This document shows positions 37,680-50,650 of a stretch of 64,000 bases of DNA, piece after piece. The stretch comes from Saccoglossus kowalevskii (taxonomy: Eukaryota; Hemichordata; Enteropneusta; Harrimaniidae): assembly GCF_000003605.2 (NCBI RefSeq), contig NW_003138902.1, forward strand, positions 40,428 to 104,427, written 5' to 3'. The notes beneath the pieces are model-generated. The model was not told the origin of the DNA and did not search any database. It saw only the letters and a list, made by a program, of their open reading frames with translations. Position 1 is the stretch's first letter. Every line of letters starts with the position of its first letter. The position numbers and the translations under genes are program-made.

Positions 37680-38172
37680 CATGCCTTGCTTGTTTATAGT
37701 GTGTACATGCCTTTCTTGTTTATAGTGTGTACATGCCTTGCTTGTTTATGGTGTGTACATGCCTTGCTTGTTTATAGTGTGTACATGCCTTGCTTGTTTA
37801 TAGTTTGTACATGCCTTGCTTGTTTATAGTGTGTACATGCCTTGCTTGTTTATAGTGTGTACATGCCTTGCTTGTTTATAGTATGTACATTTCTTTCTTG
37901 TTTATAGTATGTACATGCCTTGCTTGTTTATAGTATGTACATGTCTTTCTTGTTTATAGTGTGTACATGCCTTTCTTGTTTATAGTGTGTACACGCCTTG
38001 CTTGTTTATAGTGTGTACACGCCTTGCTTGTTTATAGTGTGTACATGCCTTGCTTGTTTATAGTGTGTACATGCCTTGCTTGTTTATAGTGTGTACATGC
38101 CTTTCTTGTTTATAGTGTGTACATGCCTTGCTTGTTTATAGTGTGTACATGCCTTGCTTGTTTATAGTGTGT
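37680..38172 (+). repeat. block family C, copy 1
   Basis: Ordered markers are GTTTGTAC (37803), G2A units beginning at 37881, CATGTCTTTC, and two adjacent T9C units with CACGCC (about 37992 and 38018). The same set lies at offset 15059 (52862, 52940 and onward) and, in part, at 49031. This copy has CATTTCTTTC where the others have CATTCCTTTC. Confidence 0.85.
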
Positions 38173-38579
38173 ACATGCCTTGCTTGTTTATAGTGTGTAC
38201 ATGCCTTGCTTGTTTATAGTGTGCACATGCCTTGCTTGTTTATAGTGTGTACATGCCTTGCTTGTTTATAGTGTGTACATGCCTTGCTTGTTTATAGTGT
38301 GTACATGCCTTGCTTGTTTATGGTGTGTACATGCCTTGCTTGTTTATGGTGTGTACATGCCTTGCTTGTTTATAGTGTGTTCATGCCTTGCTTGTTGATA
38401 GTGTGTACATGCCTTGCTTGTTATGGTGTGTACATGCCTTGCTTGTTTATGGTGTGTACATGCCTTGCTTGTTTATAGTGTGTACATGCCTTGCTTGTTT
38501 ATAGTGTGTACATGCCTTTCTTGTTTATAGTGTGTACATGCCTTGCTTGTTTATAGTGTGTACATGCCTTGCTTGTTTA

Positions 38580-39290
38580 TAGTGTGTACATGCCTTTCTT
38601 GTTTATGGAGTGTACATGTCTGTCTTGTTTATAGTGTGTACATGCCTTGCTTGTTTATGGTGTGTACATGCCTTGCTTGTTTATGGTGTGTACATGCCTT
38701 GCTTGTTTATGGTGTGTACATGCCTTGCTTGTTTATAGTGTGTACATGCCTTGCTTGTTTATAGTGTGTACATGCCTTGCTTGTTTATAATGTGTACATG
38801 CCTTGCTTGTTGATAGTGTGTACATGCCTTGCTTGTTTATAGTGTGTACATGCCTTTCTTGTTTATAGTGTGTACATGCCTTGCTTGTTTATAGTGTGTA
38901 CATGCCTTGCTTGTTTATGGTGTGTACATGCCTTGCTTGTTTATGGTGTGTACATGCCTTGCTTGTTTATAGTGTGTACATGCCTTGCTTGTTTATAGTG
39001 TGTACATGCCTTGCTTATTTATAGTGTGTACATGCCTTTCTTGTTTATGGAGTGTACATGCCTGTCTTGTTTATAGTGTGTACATGCCTTGCTTGTTTAT
39101 GGTGTGTACATGCCTTGCTTGTTTATGGTGTGTACATGCCTTGCTTGTTTATAGTGTGTACATGCCTTGCTTGTTTATGGTGTGTACATGCCTTGCTTGT
39201 TTATGGTGTGTACATGCCTTGCTTGTTTATAGTGTGTACATGCCTTGCTTGTTTATAGTGTGTACATGCCTTGCTTGTTTATAGTGTGTA
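38580..39290 (+). repeat. TATGGAG-marked blocks
   Basis: A G15T unit ending TATGG is followed by AGTGTACATGCCTGTC, with the A of the marker at 38609 and 39051, 17 units apart. In the first the unit reads CATGTCTGTC. The same marker occurs at 48693, 57121, 57459 and 61373, and in altered form at about 20252 and 20927. Each is followed by TATGG-rich units. Confidence 0.78.
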
Positions 39291-41319
39291 CATGCCTTTC
39301 TTGTTTATGGTGTGTACATGCCTTGCTTGTTTATGGTGTGTACATGCCTTGCTTGTTTATGGTGTGTACATGCCTTGCTTGTTTATAGTGTGTACATGCC
39401 TTGCTTGTTTATAGTGTGTACATGCCTTGCTTGTTTATAATGTGTACATGCCTTGCTTGTTTATAGTGTGTACATGCCTTGCTTGTTTATAGTGTGTACA
39501 TGCCTTGCTTGTTTATAGTGTGTACATGCCTTGCTTGTTTATAGTGAGTACATGCCTTGCTTGTTTATAGTGTGTACATGCCTTGGCTTGTTTATAGTGT
39601 GTACATGCCTTGCTTGTTTATAGTGTGTACATGCCTTGCTTGTTTATGGTGTGTACATGCCTTGCTTGTTTATAGTGTGTACATGCCTTGCTTGTTTATA
39701 GTGTGTACATGCCTTGCATGTTTATAGTGTGTACATGCCTTGCTTGTTTATAGTGTGTACATGCCTTGCTTGTTTATAGTGTGTACATGCCTTGCTTGTT
39801 TATAGTGAGTACATGCCTTGCTTGTTTATGGTGTGTACATGCCTTGCTTGTTTATAGTGTGTACATGCCTTGCTTGTTTATAGTGTGTACATGCCTTGCT
39901 TGTTGATAGTGTATACATGCCTTGCTTGTTTATAGTGTGTACATGCCTTTCTTGTTTATAGTGTGTACATGCCTTGCTTGTTTATAGTGTGTACATGCCT
40001 TGCTTGTTTATGGTGTGTACATGCCTTGCTTGTTTATGGTGTGTACATGCCTTGCTTGTTTATAGTGTGTACATGCCTTGCTTGTTTATAGTGTGTACAT
40101 GCCTTTCTTGTTAATATTGTGTACATGCCTTTCTTGTTTATAGTGTGTACATGCCTTGCTTGTTTATAATGTGTACATGCCTTGCTTGTTTATAGTGTGT
40201 ACATGCCTTGCTTGTTTATGGTGTGTACATGCCTTGCTTGTTTATAGTGTGTACATGCCTTGCTTGTTTATAGTGTGTTCATGCCTTGCTTGTTTATAAT
40301 GTGTACATGCCTTGCTTGTTATGGTGTGTACATGCCTTGCTTGTTTATAGTGTGTACATGCCTTGCTTGTTTATAGTGTGTACATGCCTTGCTTGTTTAT
40401 AGTGTGTACATGCCTTTCTTGTTTATAGTGTGTACATGCCTTTCTTGTTTATAGTGTGTACATGCCTTGCTTGTTTATAGTGTGTACATGCCTTGCTTGT
40501 TTATAGTGAGTACATGCCTTGCTTGTTTATAGTGTGTACATGCCTTTCTTGTTTATAGTGTGTACATGCCTTGCTTGTTTATGGTGTGTACATGCCTTGC
40601 TTGTTTTTGGTGTGTACATGCCTTGCTTGTTTATGGTGTGTACATGCCTTGCTTGTTTATAGTGTGTACATGCCTTGCTTGTTTATAGTGTGTACATGCC
40701 TTGCTTGTTTATAGTGTGTACATGCCTTGCTTGTTTATAGTGTGTACATGCCTTGCTTGTTTATAGTGTGTACATGCCTTGCTTGTTTATAGTGTGTACA
40801 TGCCTTGCTTGTTTATAGTGTGTACATGCCTTGCTTGTTTATAGTGTGTACATGCCTTGCTTGTTTATGGTGTGTACATGCCTTTCTTGTTTATGGTGTG
40901 TACATGCCTTGCTTGTTTATAGTGTATACATGCCTTGCTTGTTTATAGTGTGTACATGCCTTGCTTGTTTATAGTGAGTACATGCCTTGCTTGTTTATGG
41001 TGTGTACATGCCTTGCTTGTTTATGGTGTGTACATGCCTTGCTTGTTTATAGTGTGTACATGCCTTGCTTGTTTATAGTGTGTACATGCCTTGCTTGTTT
41101 ATAGTGTGTACATGCCTTGCTTGTTTATAGTGTGTACATGCCTTGCTTGTTTATAGTATGTACATGCCTTGCTTGTTTATAGTATGTACATGCCTTGCTT
41201 GTTTATAGTGTGTACATGCCTTGCTTGTTTATAGTGTGTACATGCCTTGCTTGTTTATAGTGTGTACATGCCTTGCTTGTTTATAGTGTGTACATGCCTT
41301 GCTTGTTTATAGTGTGTAC

Positions 41320-41335
41320 CTTGCTTGTTTATAGT
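41320..41335 (+). repeat. 22-bp unit
   Basis: The sequence GTGTGTACCTTGC lacks the four bases ATGC. It is one of the few clean internal losses in the array, and it removes the CATG otherwise present in each unit. Confidence 0.8.
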
Positions 41336-41437
41336 GTGTACATGCCTTGCTTGTTTATAGTGTGTACATGCCTTGCTTGTTTATAGTGTGTACATGCCTT
41401 GCTTGTTTATAGTGTGTACATGCCTTGCTTGTTTATA

Positions 41438-41703
41438 GTGAGTACATGCCTTGCTTGTTTATGGTGTGTACATGCCTTGCTTGTTTATAGTGTGTACATG
41501 CCTTGCTTGTTTATAGTGAGTACATGCCTTGCTTGTTTATGGTGTGTACATGCCTTGCTTGTTTATAGTGTGTACATGCCTTGCTTGTTTATGGTGTGTA
41601 CATGCCTTGCTTGTTTATGGTGTGTACATGCCTTGCTTGTTTATGGTGTGTACATGCCTTGCTTGTTTATAGTGTGTACATGCCTTGCTTGTTTATAGTG
41701 AGT
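41438..41703 (+). repeat. T3A-marked 3-unit and 7-unit modules
   Basis: TGAGTAC markers start at 41438, 41516 and 41698, giving 78 bp (3 units) and 182 bp (7 units). The series 46194, 46272, 46454, 46558 gives 78, 182 and 104. Shared spacing series at distant sites indicate copied modules rather than repeated mutation. Confidence 0.8.
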
Positions 41704-42000
41704 ACATGCCTTGCTTGTTTATGGTGTGTACATGCCTTGCTTGTTTATGGTGTGTACATGCCTTGCTTGTTTATGGTGTGTACATGCCTTGCTTGTTTAT
41801 AGTGTGTACATGCCTTGCTTGTTTATAGTGTGTACATGCCTTGCTTGTTTATAGTGTGTACATGCCTTGCTTGTTTATGGTGTGTACATGCCTTGCTTGT
41901 TGATAGTGTGTACATGCCTTTCTTGTTTATAGTGTGTACATGCCTTGCTTGTTTATAGTGTGTACATGCCTTGCTTGTTTATAGTGTGTACATGCCTTGC

Positions 42001-42275
42001 TTATTTATAGTGAGTACATGCCTTGCTTGTTTATGGTGTGTACATGCCTTGCTTGTTTATAGTGTGTACATGCCTTGCTTGTTTATAGTGTGTACATGCC
42101 TTGCTTGTTTATAGTGTGTACATGCCTTGCTTGTTTATAGTGTGTACATGCCTTGCTTGTTTATAGTGTGTACATGCCTTGCTTGTTGATAGTGAGTACA
42201 TGCCTTGCTTGTTTATAGTGTGTACATGCCTTGCTTGTTTATAGTGTGTACATGCCTTGCTTATTTATAGTGAGT
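42001..42275 (+). repeat. 10-unit (260-bp) local duplication
   Basis: The chain CTTATTTATAGTGAGTAC begins at about 42001 and again at 42261, exactly 10 units apart. Both are followed by a TATGG end and several plain units. Similar chains occur near 18475 and 60685, so this too is a dispersed family. Confidence 0.75.
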
Positions 42276-43568
42276 ACATGCCTTGCTTGTTTATGGTGTG
42301 TACATGCCTTGCTTGTTTATAGTGTGTACATGCCTTGCTTGTTTATAGTGTGTACATGCCTTGCTTGTTTATAGTGTGTACATGCCTTGCTTGTTTATAG
42401 TGAGTACATGCCTTGCTTGTTTATAGTGTGTACATGCCTTGCTTGTTTATAGTGTGTACATGCCTTGCTTGTTTATAGTGTGTGCATGCCTTGCTTGTTG
42501 ATAGTGTGTACATGCCTTGCTTGTTTATAGTGTGTACATGCCTTTCTTGTTTATAGTGTGTACATGCCTTGCTTGTTTATAGTGTGTACATGCCTTGCTT
42601 GTTTATGGTGTGTACATGCCTTGCTTGTTTATGGTGTGTACATGCCTTGCTTGTTTATAGTGTGTACATGCCTTGCTTGTTTATAGTGTGTACATGCCTT
42701 TCTTGTTTATAGTGTGTACATGCCTTGCTTGTTTATAGTGTGTACATGCATTGCTTGTTTATAGTGTGTACATGCCTTGCTTGTTTATGGTGTGTACATG
42801 CCTTGCTTGTTTATAGTGTGTACATGCCTTGCTTGTTTATAGTGTGTTCATGCCTTGCTTGTTTATAGTGTGTACATGCCTTGCTTGTTATGGTGTGTAC
42901 ATGCCTTGCTTGTTTATGGTGTGTACATGCCTTGCTTGTTTATAGTGTGTACATGCCTTGCTTGTTTATAGTGTGTACATGCCTTTCTTGTTTATAGTGT
43001 GTACATGCCTTTCTTGTTTATAGTGTGTACATGCCTTGCTTGTTTATAGTGTGTACATGCCTTGCTTGTTTATAGTGTGTACATGCCTTGCTTGTTTATA
43101 GTGTGTACATGCCTTGCTTGTTTATGGTGTGTACATGCCTTGCTTGTTTATGGTGTGTACATGCCTTGCTTGTTTATAGTGTGTACATGCCTTGCTTGTT
43201 TATAGTGTGTACATGCCTTGCTTGTTTATAATGTGTACATGCCTTGCTTGTTTATAGTGTGTACATGCCTTGCTTGATTATAGTGAGTACATGCATTGCA
43301 TGTTTATGGTGTGTACATGCCTTGCTTGTTTATAGTGTGTACATGCCTTTCTTGTTTATAGTGTGTACATGCCTTGCTTGTTTATAGTGTGTACATGCCT
43401 TGCTTGTTTATAGTGTGTACATGCCTTGCTTGTTTAGAGTGTGTACATGCCTTGCTTGTTTATAGTGTGTACATGCCTTGCTTGTTTATGGTGTGTACAT
43501 GCCTTTCTTGTTTATAGTGTGTACATGCCTTGCTTGTTTATAGTGTGTACATGCCTTGCTTGTTTATA

Positions 43569-44089
43569 GTGAGTACATGCCTTGCTTGTTTATGGTGTGT
43601 ACATGCCTTGCTTGTTTATAGTGTGTACATGCCTTGCTTGTTTATAGTGTGTACATGCCTTGCTTGTTTATAGTGAGTACATGCCTTGCTTGTTTATGGT
43701 GTGTACATGCCTTGCTTGTTTATAGTGTGCACATGCCTTGCTTGTTTATAGTGTGTACATGCCTTGCTTGTTTATAGTGAGTACATGCCTTGCTTGTTTA
43801 TGGTGTGTACATGCCTTGCTTGTTTATAGTGTGTACATGCCTTGCTTGTTTATAGTGTGTACATGCCTTGCTTGTTTATAGTGAGTACATGCCTTGCTTG
43901 TTTATGGTGTGTACATGCCTTGCTTGTTTATAGTGTGCACATGCCTTGCTTGTTTATAGTGTGTACATGCCTTGCTTGTTTATAGTGAGTACATGCCTTG
44001 CTTGTTTATGGTGTGTACATGCCTTGCTTGTTTATAGTGTGTACATGCCTTGCTTGTTTATAGTGTGTACATGCCTTGCTTGTTGATAG
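43569..44089 (+). repeat. 4-unit (104-bp) higher-order repeat with 208-bp superperiod
   Basis: TGAGTAC markers start at 43569, 43673, 43777, 43881 and 43985, each exactly 104 bp apart. Each module is one T3A plus A25G unit followed by three TATAG units. A second variant, GTGTGCAC, lies in alternate modules at 43725 and 43933, exactly 208 bp apart, so the module was first doubled and then multiplied as a pair. At 16428, 51789 and 62153 the same context holds only two markers 104 bp apart. Copy number of the module therefore varies within the window. Confidence 0.92.
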
Positions 44090-45160
44090 TGTATACATGC
44101 CTTGCTTGTTTATAGTGTGTACATGCCTTTCTTGTTTATAGTGTGTACATGCCTTGCTTGTTTATAGTGTGTACATGCCTTGCTTGTTTATGGTGTGTAC
44201 ATGCCTTGCTTGTTTATGGTGTGTACATGCCTTGCTTGTTTATAGTGTGTACATGCCTTGCTTGTTTATAGTGTGTACATGCCTTGCTTGTTTATAGTGT
44301 GTACATGCCTTGCTTGTTTATAGTGTGTACATGCCTTGCTTGTTTATAGTGAGTACATGCCTTGCTTGTTTATGGTGTGTACATGCCTTGCTTGTTTATG
44401 GTGTGTACATGCCTTGCTTGTTTATAGTGTGTACATGCCTTGCTTGTTGATAGTGTATACATGCCTTGCTTGTTTATAGTGTGTACATGCCTTTCTTGTT
44501 TATAGTGTGTACATGCCTTGCATGTTTATAGTGTGTACATGCCTTGCTTGTTATGGTGTATACATGCCTTGCTTGTTTATGGTGTGTACATGCCTTGCTT
44601 GTTTATAGTGTGTACATGCCTTGCTTGTTTATAGTGTGTACATGCCTTTCTTGTTTATAGTGTGTACATGCCTTTCTTGTTTATAGTGTGTACATGCCTT
44701 GCTTGTTTATAGTGTGTACATGCCTTGCTTGTTTATAGTGAGTACATGCCTTGCTTGTTTATAGTGTGTACATGCCTTTCTTGTTTATAGTGTGTACATG
44801 CCTTGCTTGTTTATGGTGTGTACATGCCTTGCTTGTTTTTGGTGTGTACATGCCTTGCTTGTTTATGGTGTGTACATGCCTTGCTTGTTTATAGTGTGTA
44901 CATGCCTTGCTTGTTTATAGTGTGTACATGCCTTGCTTGTTTATAGTGTGTACATGCCTTGCTTGTTTATAGTGTGTACATGCCTTGCTTGTTTATAGTG
45001 TGTACATGCCTTGCTTGTTTATAGTGAGTACATGCCTTGCTTGTTTATAGTGTGTACATGCCTTGCTTGTTTATAGTGTGTACATGCCTTGCTTGTTTAT
45101 AGTGTGTACATGCCTTGCTTGTTGATAGTGTATACATGCCTTGCTTGTTTATAGTGTGTA
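44082..45160 (+). repeat. GTTGATAG-GTGTATAC marker series
   Basis: GTTGATAGTGTATACATG occurs at 44082, 44446 and 45121, spaced 364 bp (14 units) and 675 bp (26 units less the base lost in a GTTATGG unit near 44551). Each is followed by a plain unit and a G15T unit. Further copies are at 1333, 35094, 39902, 46657 and 61131. The double marker (T22G followed by G4A) makes chance recurrence unlikely. Confidence 0.85.
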
Positions 45161-46193
45161 CATGCCTTTCTTGTTTATAGTGTGTACATGCCTTGCTTGT
45201 TTATAGTGTGTACATGCCTTGCTTGTTTATGGTGTGTACATGCCTTGCTTGTTTATGGTGTGTACATGCCTTGCTTGTTTATAGTGTGTACATGCCTTGC
45301 TTGTTTATAGTGTGTACATGCCTTGCTTGTTTATAGTGTGTACATGCCTTGCTTGTTTATAGTGTGTACATGCCTTGCTTGTTTATAGTGTGTACATGCC
45401 TTGCTTGTTTATAGTGTGCACATGCCTTGCTTGTTTATAATGTGTACATGCCTTGCTTGTTTATAGTGTGTACATGCCTTGCTTGTTTATAGTGTGTACA
45501 TGCCTTGCTTGTTTATGGTGTGTACATGCCTTGCTTGTTTATAGTGTGTACATGCCTTGCTTGTTTATAGTGTGTACATGCCTTGCTTGTTTATAGTGTG
45601 TACATGCCTTGCTTGTTTATAGTGTGTACATGCCTTGCTTGTTTATAGTGTGTACATGCCTTGCTTGTTTATAGTGTGTACATGCCTTGCTTGTTTATAG
45701 TGTGTACATGCCTTGCTTGTTTATGGTGTGTACATGCCTTGCTTGTTTATGGTGTGTACATGCCTTGCTTGTTTATAGTGTGTACATGCCTTGCTTGTTT
45801 ATAGTGTGTTCATGCCTTTCTTGTTTATAGTGTGTACATGCCTTGCTTGTTTATAGTGTGTACATGCCTTGCTTGTTTATAGTGTGTACATGCCTTGCTT
45901 GTTTATAGTGTGTACATGCCTTGCTTGTTTATAATGTGTACATGCCTTGCTTGTTTATAGTGTGTACATGCCTTGCTTGTTTATGGTGTGTACATGCCTT
46001 GCTTGTTTATAGTGTGTACATGCCTTGCTTGTTTATAGTGTGTACATGCCTTGCTTGTTTATAGTGTGTACATGCCTTGCTTGTTTATGGTGTGTACATG
46101 CCTTGCTTGTTCATGGTGTGTACATGCCTTGCTTGTTTATAGTGTGTACATGCCTTGCTTGTTTATAGTGTGTACATGCCTTGCTTGTTTATA

Positions 46194-46570
46194 GTGAGTA
46201 CATGCCTTGCATGTTTATGGTGTGTACATGCCTTGCTTGTTTATAGTGTGTACATGCCTTGCTTGTTTATAGTGAGTACATGCCTTGCTTGTTTATGGTG
46301 TGTACATGCCTTGCTTGTTTATAGTGTGTACATGCCTTGCTTGTTTATAGTGTGTACATGCCTTGCTTGTTTATAGTGTGTACATGCCTTGCTTGTTTAT
46401 AGTGTGTACATGCCTTGCTTGTTTATAGTGTGTACATGCCTTGCTTGTTTATAGTGAGTACATGCCTTGCTTGTTTATGGTGTGTACATGCCTTGCTTGT
46501 TTATAGTGTGTACATGCCTTGCTTGTTTATAGTGTGTACATGCCTTGCTTGTTTATAGTGAGTACATGCC
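46194..46570 (+). repeat. T3A-marked modules
   Basis: TGAGTAC markers start at 46194, 46272, 46454 and 46558, spaced 3, 7 and 4 units. The first is followed by a GCATGTTTATGG change. The spacing series agrees with that at 41438 for its first two steps and with 43569 for the last. Confidence 0.78.
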
Positions 46571-47749
46571 TTGCTTGTTTATGGTGTGTACATGCCTTGC
46601 TTGTTTATAGTGTGTGTACATGCCTTGCTTGTTTATAGTGTGTACATGCCTTGCTTGTTGATAGTGTATACATGCCTTGCTTGTTTATAGTGTGTACATG
46701 CCTTTCTTGTTTATAGTGTGTACATGCCTTGCTTGTTTATAGTGTGTACATGCCTTGCTTGTTTACGGTGTGTACATGCCTTGCTTGTTTACGGTGTGTA
46801 CATGCCTTGCTTGTTTATAGTGTGTACATGCCTTGCTTGTTTATAGTGTGTACATGCCTTGCTTGTTCATAGTGTGTACATGCCTTGCTTGTTTATAGTG
46901 TGTACATGCCTTGCTTGTTTATAGTGTGTACATGCCTTGCTTGTTTATAGTGTGTACATGCCTTGCTTGTTTATAGTGTGTACATGCCTTTCTTGTTTAT
47001 AGTGTGTACATGCCTTGCTTGTTATGGTGTGTACATGCCTTGCTTGTTTATGGTGTGTACATGCCTTGCTTGTTTATAGTGTGTACATGCCTTGCTTGTT
47101 TATAGTGTGTACATGCCGTTCTTGTTTATAGTGTGTACATGCCTTTCTTGTTTATAGTGTGTACATGCCTTGCTTGTTTATAGTGTGTACATGCCTTGCT
47201 TGTTTATAGTGTGTACATGCCTTGCTTGTTTATAGTGTGTACATGCCTTTCTTGTTTATAGTGTGTACATGCCTTGCTTGTTTATAGTGTGTACATGCCT
47301 TGCTTGTTTATAGTGTGTACATGCCTTGCTTGTTTATAGTGAGTACATGCCTTGCTTGTTTATGGTGTGTACATGCCTTGCTTGTTTATAGTGTGTACAT
47401 GCCTTGCTTGTTTATAGTGTGTACATGCTTTGCTTGTTTATAGTGTGTACATGCCTTGCTTGTTTATAGTGTGTACATGCCTTGCTTGTTTATGGTGTGT
47501 ACATGCCTTGCTTGTTTATGGTGTGTACATGCCTTGCTTGTTTATGGTGTGTACATGCCTTGCTTGTTTATAGTGTGTACATGCCTTGCTTGTTTATAGT
47601 GTGTACATGCCTTGCTTGTTTATAGTGTGTACATGCCTTGCTTCTTTATAGTGTGTACATGCCTTGCTTCTTTATAGTGTGTACATGCCTTTCTTGTTTA
47701 TGGTGTGTACATGCCTTGCTTGTTTATGGTGTGTACATGCCTTGCTTGT

Positions 47750-47945
47750 TTATGGTGTGGACATGCCTTGCTTGTTTTATGGTGTGTACATGCCTTGCTT
47801 GTTTATGGTGTGTACATGCCTTTTCTTGATTATAGTGTGTACATGCCTTGCTTGTTTATAGTGTGTACATTGCCTTGCTTGTTTATAGTGTGTACATGCC
47901 TTGCTTGTTTATGGTGTGTACATGCCTTGCTGTTTATAGTGTGTA
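47750..47945 (+). repeat. indel-rich patch of the array
   Basis: Clustered changes include GTGGACATG, GTTTTATGG, CCTTTTCTTGATTATAG, ACATTGCC and GCTGTTTATAG, mixing one-base gains and losses. The repeat is otherwise intact on both sides. As elsewhere, the cluster may mark poor sequence or a join. Confidence 0.55.
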
Positions 47946-48039
47946 CATGCCTTGCTTGTTTATAGTGTGTACATGCCTTGCTTGTTTATAGTGAGTACAT
48001 GCCTTGCATGTTTATGGTGTGTACATGCCTTTCTTGTTT

Positions 48040-48640
48040 ATAGTGTGTACATGCCTTTCTTGTTTATAGTGTGTACATGCCTTGCTTGTTTATAGTGTGT
48101 ACATGCCTTGCTTGTTTATAGTGTGTACATGCCTTGCTTCTTTATAGTGTGTACATGCCTTGCTTGTTTATAGTGTGTACATGCCTTGCTTGTTTATAGT
48201 GTGTACATGCCTTGCTTGTTTATGGTGTGTACATGCCTTGCTTGTTTATGGTGTGTACATGCCTTGCTTGTTTATAGTGTGTACATGCCTGTCTTGTTTA
48301 TAGTGTGTACATGCCTTGCTTGTTTATAGTGTGTACATGCCTTTCTTGTTTATAGTGTGTACATGCCTTGCTTGTTTATAGTGTGTACATGACTTTCTTG
48401 TTTATAGTGTGTACATGCCTTGCTTGTTTATAGTATGTACATGCCTTTCTTGTTTATAGTGTGTACATGCCTTGCTTGTTTATAGTGTGTACATGCCTTT
48501 CTTGTTTATAGTGTGTACATGCCTTTCTTGTTTATAGTGTGTACATGCCTTGCTTGTTTATAGTGTGTACATGCCTTGCTTTTTTATAGTGTGTACATGC
48601 CTTTCTTGTTGATAGTGTGTACATGCCTTTCTTGTTTATA
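48040..48640 (+). repeat. G15T-rich segment
   Basis: Units with CCTTTC are unusually dense here, with a CATGACTTTC unit near 48388 that also occurs near 25907, a G2A unit and a GTTGATAG unit. Almost all of these units end in TATAG. The stretch 25900-26120 has a similar order, so the two are probably copies. Confidence 0.7.
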
Positions 48641-49030
48641 GTGTGTACATGCCTTGCTTGTTTATAGTGTGTACATGCCTTTCTTGTTTATGGAGTGTAC
48701 ATGCCTGTCTTGTTTATAGTGTGTACATGCCTTGCTTGTTTATGGTGTGTACATGCCTTGCTTGTTTATGGTGTGTACATGCCTTGCTTGTTTATGGTGT
48801 GTACATGCCTTGCTTGTTTATAGTGTGTACATGCCTTGCTTTTTTATAGTGTGTACATGCCTTGCTTGTTTATAGTGTGTACATGCCTTTCTTGTTTATA
48901 GTGTGTACATGCCTTTCTTGTTTATAGTGTGTACATGCCTTGCTTGTTTATGGTGTGTACATGCCTTGCTTGTTTATAGTGTGTACATGCCTTGCTTGTT
49001 TATAGTGTGTACATGCCTTGCTTGTTTATA

Positions 49031-49175
49031 GTATGTACATTCCTTTCTTGTTTATAGTATGTACATGCCTTGCTTGTTTATAGTATGTACATGTCTTTCT
49101 TGTTTATAGTGTGTACATGCCTTTCTTGTTTATAGTGTGTACACGCCTTGCTTGTTTATAGTGTGTACACGCCTT
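49031..49175 (+). repeat. block family C, copy 2 (short)
   Basis: G2A units with CATTCCTTTC, CATGTCTTTC and the pair of CACGCC units follow in the same order as at 37881 and 52940. The GTTTGTAC unit found 78 bp upstream in the other two copies is missing, and the units to the right differ, so only the core of the block is shared. Confidence 0.8.
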
Positions 49176-49409
49176 GCTTGTTTATAGTGTGTACATGCCT
49201 TTCTTGTTTATAGTGTGTACATGCCTTGCTTGTTTATAATGTGTACATGCCTTGCTTGTTTATAGTATGTACATGCCTTGCTTGTTTATGGTGTGTACAT
49301 GCCTTGCTTGTTTATAGTGTGTACATGCCTTGCTTGTTTATAGTGTGTACATGCCTTGCTTGTTTATAGTGTGTACATGCCTTGCTTGTTTATGGTGTGT
49401 ACATGCCTT

Positions 49410-49645
49410 GCTTATTCATGGTGTGTACATGCCTTGTTGTTTATAGTGTGTACATGCCTTGCTTGTTTATAGTGAGTACATGCCTTGCATGTTTATGGTG
49501 TGTACATGCCTTGCTTGTTTATAGTGTGTACATGTCTTGCTTGTTTATAGTGAGTACATGCCTTGCTTGTTTATGGATAATGATACATGCCTTGCTTGTT
49601 TATAGTGTGTACATGCCTTGCTTGTTTATATTTATGTACATGCCT
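49410..49645 (+). repeat. indel-rich patch of the array
   Basis: Altered units include CTTATTCATGG, CCTTGTTGTTTATAG, TTATGGATAATGATACATG and TATATTTATGTACATG. The unusual GGATAATGATAC junction near 49575 is not seen elsewhere. There is no insertion of foreign sequence and the array continues in phase soon after. Confidence 0.55.
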
Positions 49646-50156
49646 TGCTTGTTTATAGTGTGTACATGCCTTGCTTGTTTATAGTGTGTACATGCCTTGC
49701 TTGTTTATAGTGTGTACATGCCTTTCTTGTTTATAGTGTGTACATGCCTTTCTTGTTTATAGTGTGTACATGCCTTGCTTGTTTATAGTGTGTACATGCC
49801 TTGCTTGTTTATAGTGTGTACATGCCTTGCTTGTTTATGGTGTGTACATGCCTTGCTTGTTTATAGTGTGTACATGCCTTGCTTGTTTATAGTGTGTTCA
49901 TGCCTTGCTTGTTTATAGTGTGTACATGCCTTGCTTGTTATGGTGTGTACATGCCTTGCTTGTTTATGGTGTGTACATGCCTTGCTTGTTTATAGTGTGT
50001 ACATGCCTCGCTTGTTTATAGTGTGTACATGCCTTTCTTGATTATAGTGTGTACATGCCTTGCTTGTTTATAGTGTGTACATGCCTTTCTTGTTTATAGT
50101 GTGTACATGCCTTGCTTGTTTATAGTGTGTACATGCCTTGCTTTTTTATAGTGTGT

Positions 50157-50650
50157 ACATGCCTTGCTTGTTTATAGTGTGTACATGCCTTGCTTGTTTA
50201 TGGTGTGTACATGCCTTGCTTGTTTATAGTGTGTACATGCCTTGCTTGTTTATGGTGTGTACATGCCTTGCTTGTTTATGGTGTGTACATGCCTTGCTTG
50301 TTAATGGTGTGTACATGCCTTGCTTGTTTATGGTGTGTACATGCCTTGCTTGTTTATAGTGTGTGCATGCCTTGCTTGTTTATAGTGTGTACATGCCTTG
50401 CTTGTTTATAGTGTGTACATGCCTTGCTTGTTTATGGTGTGTACATGCCTTGCTTGTTTATAGTGTGTACATGCCTTGCTTGTTTATGGTGTGTACATGC
50501 CTTGCTTGTTTATAGTGTGTACATGCCTTGCTTGTTTATGGTGTGTACATGCCTTGCTTGTTTATGGTGTGTACATGCCTTGCTTGTTAATGGTGTGTAC
50601 ATGCCTTGCTTGTTTATGGTGTGTACATGCCTTGCTTGTTTATAGTGTGT
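50157..50650 (+). repeat. 286-bp (11-unit) tandem duplication
   Basis: About 208 bp (50157-50364) match 50443-50650 at an offset of exactly 11 units. The GTTAATGG units at 50301 and 50587 are the landmark. A further copy carries its GTTAATGG at 60298 and also shares the following CTTTCTTGATTATAG and GTTGATGG units with the second copy, over about 190 bp. Confidence 0.83.

Noticed and set aside
49570-49580. Possible insertion at TTATGGATAATGATACATG
   Set aside because: The change covers about ten bases and the array resumes in phase. There is no target-site duplication or foreign sequence, and it lies in an error-like patch.
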